Assembly (NCBI GenBank): GCA_022827945.1
Contig: JAJEIT010000040.1
Location: forward strand, 1 to 42,230
DNA length: 42,230 nucleotides
Origin: Dehalococcoidia bacterium
GTDB lineage: Bacteria; Chloroflexota; Dehalococcoidia; Tepidiformales; Tepidiformaceae
Direction: 5' to 3'
Notes under the pieces: generated by a model
Database searches by the model: none
What the model saw: the letters and a program-made list of their open reading frames with translations, nothing else
Told to the model about the DNA's origin: nothing
Made by a program: the position numbers and the translations under genes
Shown here: positions 41,533 to 42,230 of the stretch, in pieces
Numbering within the stretch: position 1 is the stretch's first letter
How the letters are laid out: every line of letters begins with the position of its first letter

Positions 41533-42230
41533 GTGCCCTTGGCCCGTAGCCTGCCTCGCCCCCGCCCGGCCATCGAGCCCCCGCCGATCATCGGGCGGCC
41601 CTTCGGCGGTTTTGATCCCATCGAGTATTCCCGCTCCACTCGCGGTCGGCGGCACGCGGCGGCCATGCTCGTGGTCGCGCTTCTGGTCGTGCTCGCCTTC
41701 CAGCTCTTCCCCATCCAGAACCTCACCCTGGTGACGGGCGACACGACCGTGCAGGTGCGCTCCACGTTCGGCGACGAGCAGGAAGCGCTCTCGGCTGCCG
41801 CTCTCGATCTCGGTCCCGGCGACCGCGTCCTCGTCGCCCGCAGCGGCGATCAGGCCGCTCTCGCGGTCCAGCGGGCCATGCCCGTGGTGGTTCACGCCGA
41901 TGGCGCCCGTATCGAGGTGCGCACCAGGGCCCGGACCGTCGCCGGAGCCCTCGCCCTCGCCAACGTCGAGGTCGGGGACGGCGACCGGATCTACGTCGAG
42001 GGTTCCCGCACCGACCCGGGCCACGAGCTCGACGGCCTTGCCCCGGGGTCCGTCTCCGCTGCCTCCGATAGCCAGCCCCTCCGCATCGAGGTTGTCCGCG
42101 CCCTCCCCGAGGCGCCCGTCACGGATTCGAGCGCTGCGGCGGCGTCTCCGCCGGAAGCGGAGGTGGCCCCGGTGCTTGAGGCGGTGCCCGCCCGGCGAGT
42201 CCTCAGCGTGCTCGTCGACCCCAACGCCTG
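41533..42230 (+). CDS. Membrane-anchored DUF348 protein (resuscitation-factor-like), partial
   Basis: The frame from GTG 41533 is open to the window edge (232 codons). It has a Pro-rich cytoplasmic start, one transmembrane helix (about 43-59: AAMLVVALLVVLAFQLF) and then extracytoplasmic DUF348-like repeats, the second reading VVVHADGARIEVRTRARTVA, followed by LALANVEVGDGDRI. DUF348 repeats often precede G5 and 3D/RpfB-type cell-wall hydrolase domains, which would lie beyond the window. GGGAGGGG at 41525-41532 directly precedes the GTG. It lies downstream of the SRP RNA and may use read-through. Confidence 0.75.
   Translation, partial: MPLARSLPRPRPAIEPPPIIGRPFGGFDPIEYSRSTRGRRHAAAMLVVALLVVLAFQLFPIQNLTLVTGDTTVQVRSTFGDEQEALSAAALDLGPGDRVLVARSGDQAALAVQRAMPVVVHADGARIEVRTRARTVAGALALANVEVGDGDRIYVEGSRTDPGHELDGLAPGSVSAASDSQPLRIEVVRALPEAPVTDSSAAAASPPEAEVAPVLEAVPARRVLSVLVDPNA

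Noticed and set aside
41217-41549. A 110-codon open frame over the SRP RNA
   Set aside because: It coincides with the conserved SRP RNA, and its product has no protein-like features.

Overview
The window is a very GC-rich, gene-dense bacterial chromosomal segment with housekeeping and central-metabolism genes. There are no insertion sequences, phage genes or CRISPR arrays. The gene mix suggests a member of Chloroflexota, perhaps Dehalococcoidia-like: F420/LLM oxidoreductases, a two-subunit B12 mutase with MeaB, fused family III CoA-transferase, ADP-forming acyl-CoA synthetase, CdaA-YbbR, a SRP RNA with an Alu domain, and a DUF348 protein. Actinomycetota-like relatives cannot be excluded from sequence reading alone.

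Layout. 1-4.2 kb (+): methylmalonyl-CoA module (end of the mutase large subunit, a DinB-like protein, a double-VOC epimerase, the B12-binding small subunit, MeaB), then a DUF2344 protein and a histidine phosphatase, mostly joined by 4-base start/stop overlaps. 4.2-6.0 kb (+): ftsB-tilS. 6.0-7.8 kb (-): LLM oxidoreductase and inositol-phosphatase-like enzyme. 7.8-12.5 kb (+): DUF255 thioredoxin protein, CnoX-like thioredoxin, DAHP synthase, ASCH protein. 12.5-12.9 kb (-): an orphan gene. 12.9-15.4 kb (+): mobA, a second LLM oxidoreductase, and a small PD-(D/E)XK nuclease with four cysteines placed like Fe-S ligands. 15.4-19.3 kb (-): two SnoaL-like proteins and a znuACB-type metal uptake operon, divergent from a Fur/Zur regulator. 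19.4-24.2 kb (+): regulator, double CoA-transferase, rRNA methyltransferase, Maf. 24.2-26.7 kb (-): ADP-forming acyl-CoA synthetase subunits and tRNA-Cys, tRNA-Leu and tRNA-Trp. 26.8-35.0 kb (+): argF, the cdaA-ybbR-der-plsY-gpsA run, HEAT, NUDIX and GNAT genes. 35.0-39.0 kb (-): mutS2, rarA and a small thioredoxin-fold protein that appears to start at CTG. 39.1-42.2 kb (+): biotin carboxylase, biotin carrier protein, SRP RNA, and a DUF348 protein that runs off the end.

Two architectural themes stand out. First, nine genes carry a TANNNT -10 box only 6-7 bases before the start codon with no usable Shine-Dalgarno, which indicates leaderless mRNAs. Second, all five convergent gene junctions overlap, four of them by exactly four bases at a shared stop tetramer, so there is no room for intergenic terminators.

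Functionally, the left-end mutase/epimerase/MeaB genes and the right-end biotin carboxylase/carrier pair would together make much of a propionyl-CoA to succinyl-CoA route, although no carboxyltransferase is in the window. Several enzymes depart from family motifs at key positions: CdaA (DMA for DGA), ArgF (HDLP for HCLP), AroF and the second halves of the epimerase and CoA-transferase fusions.
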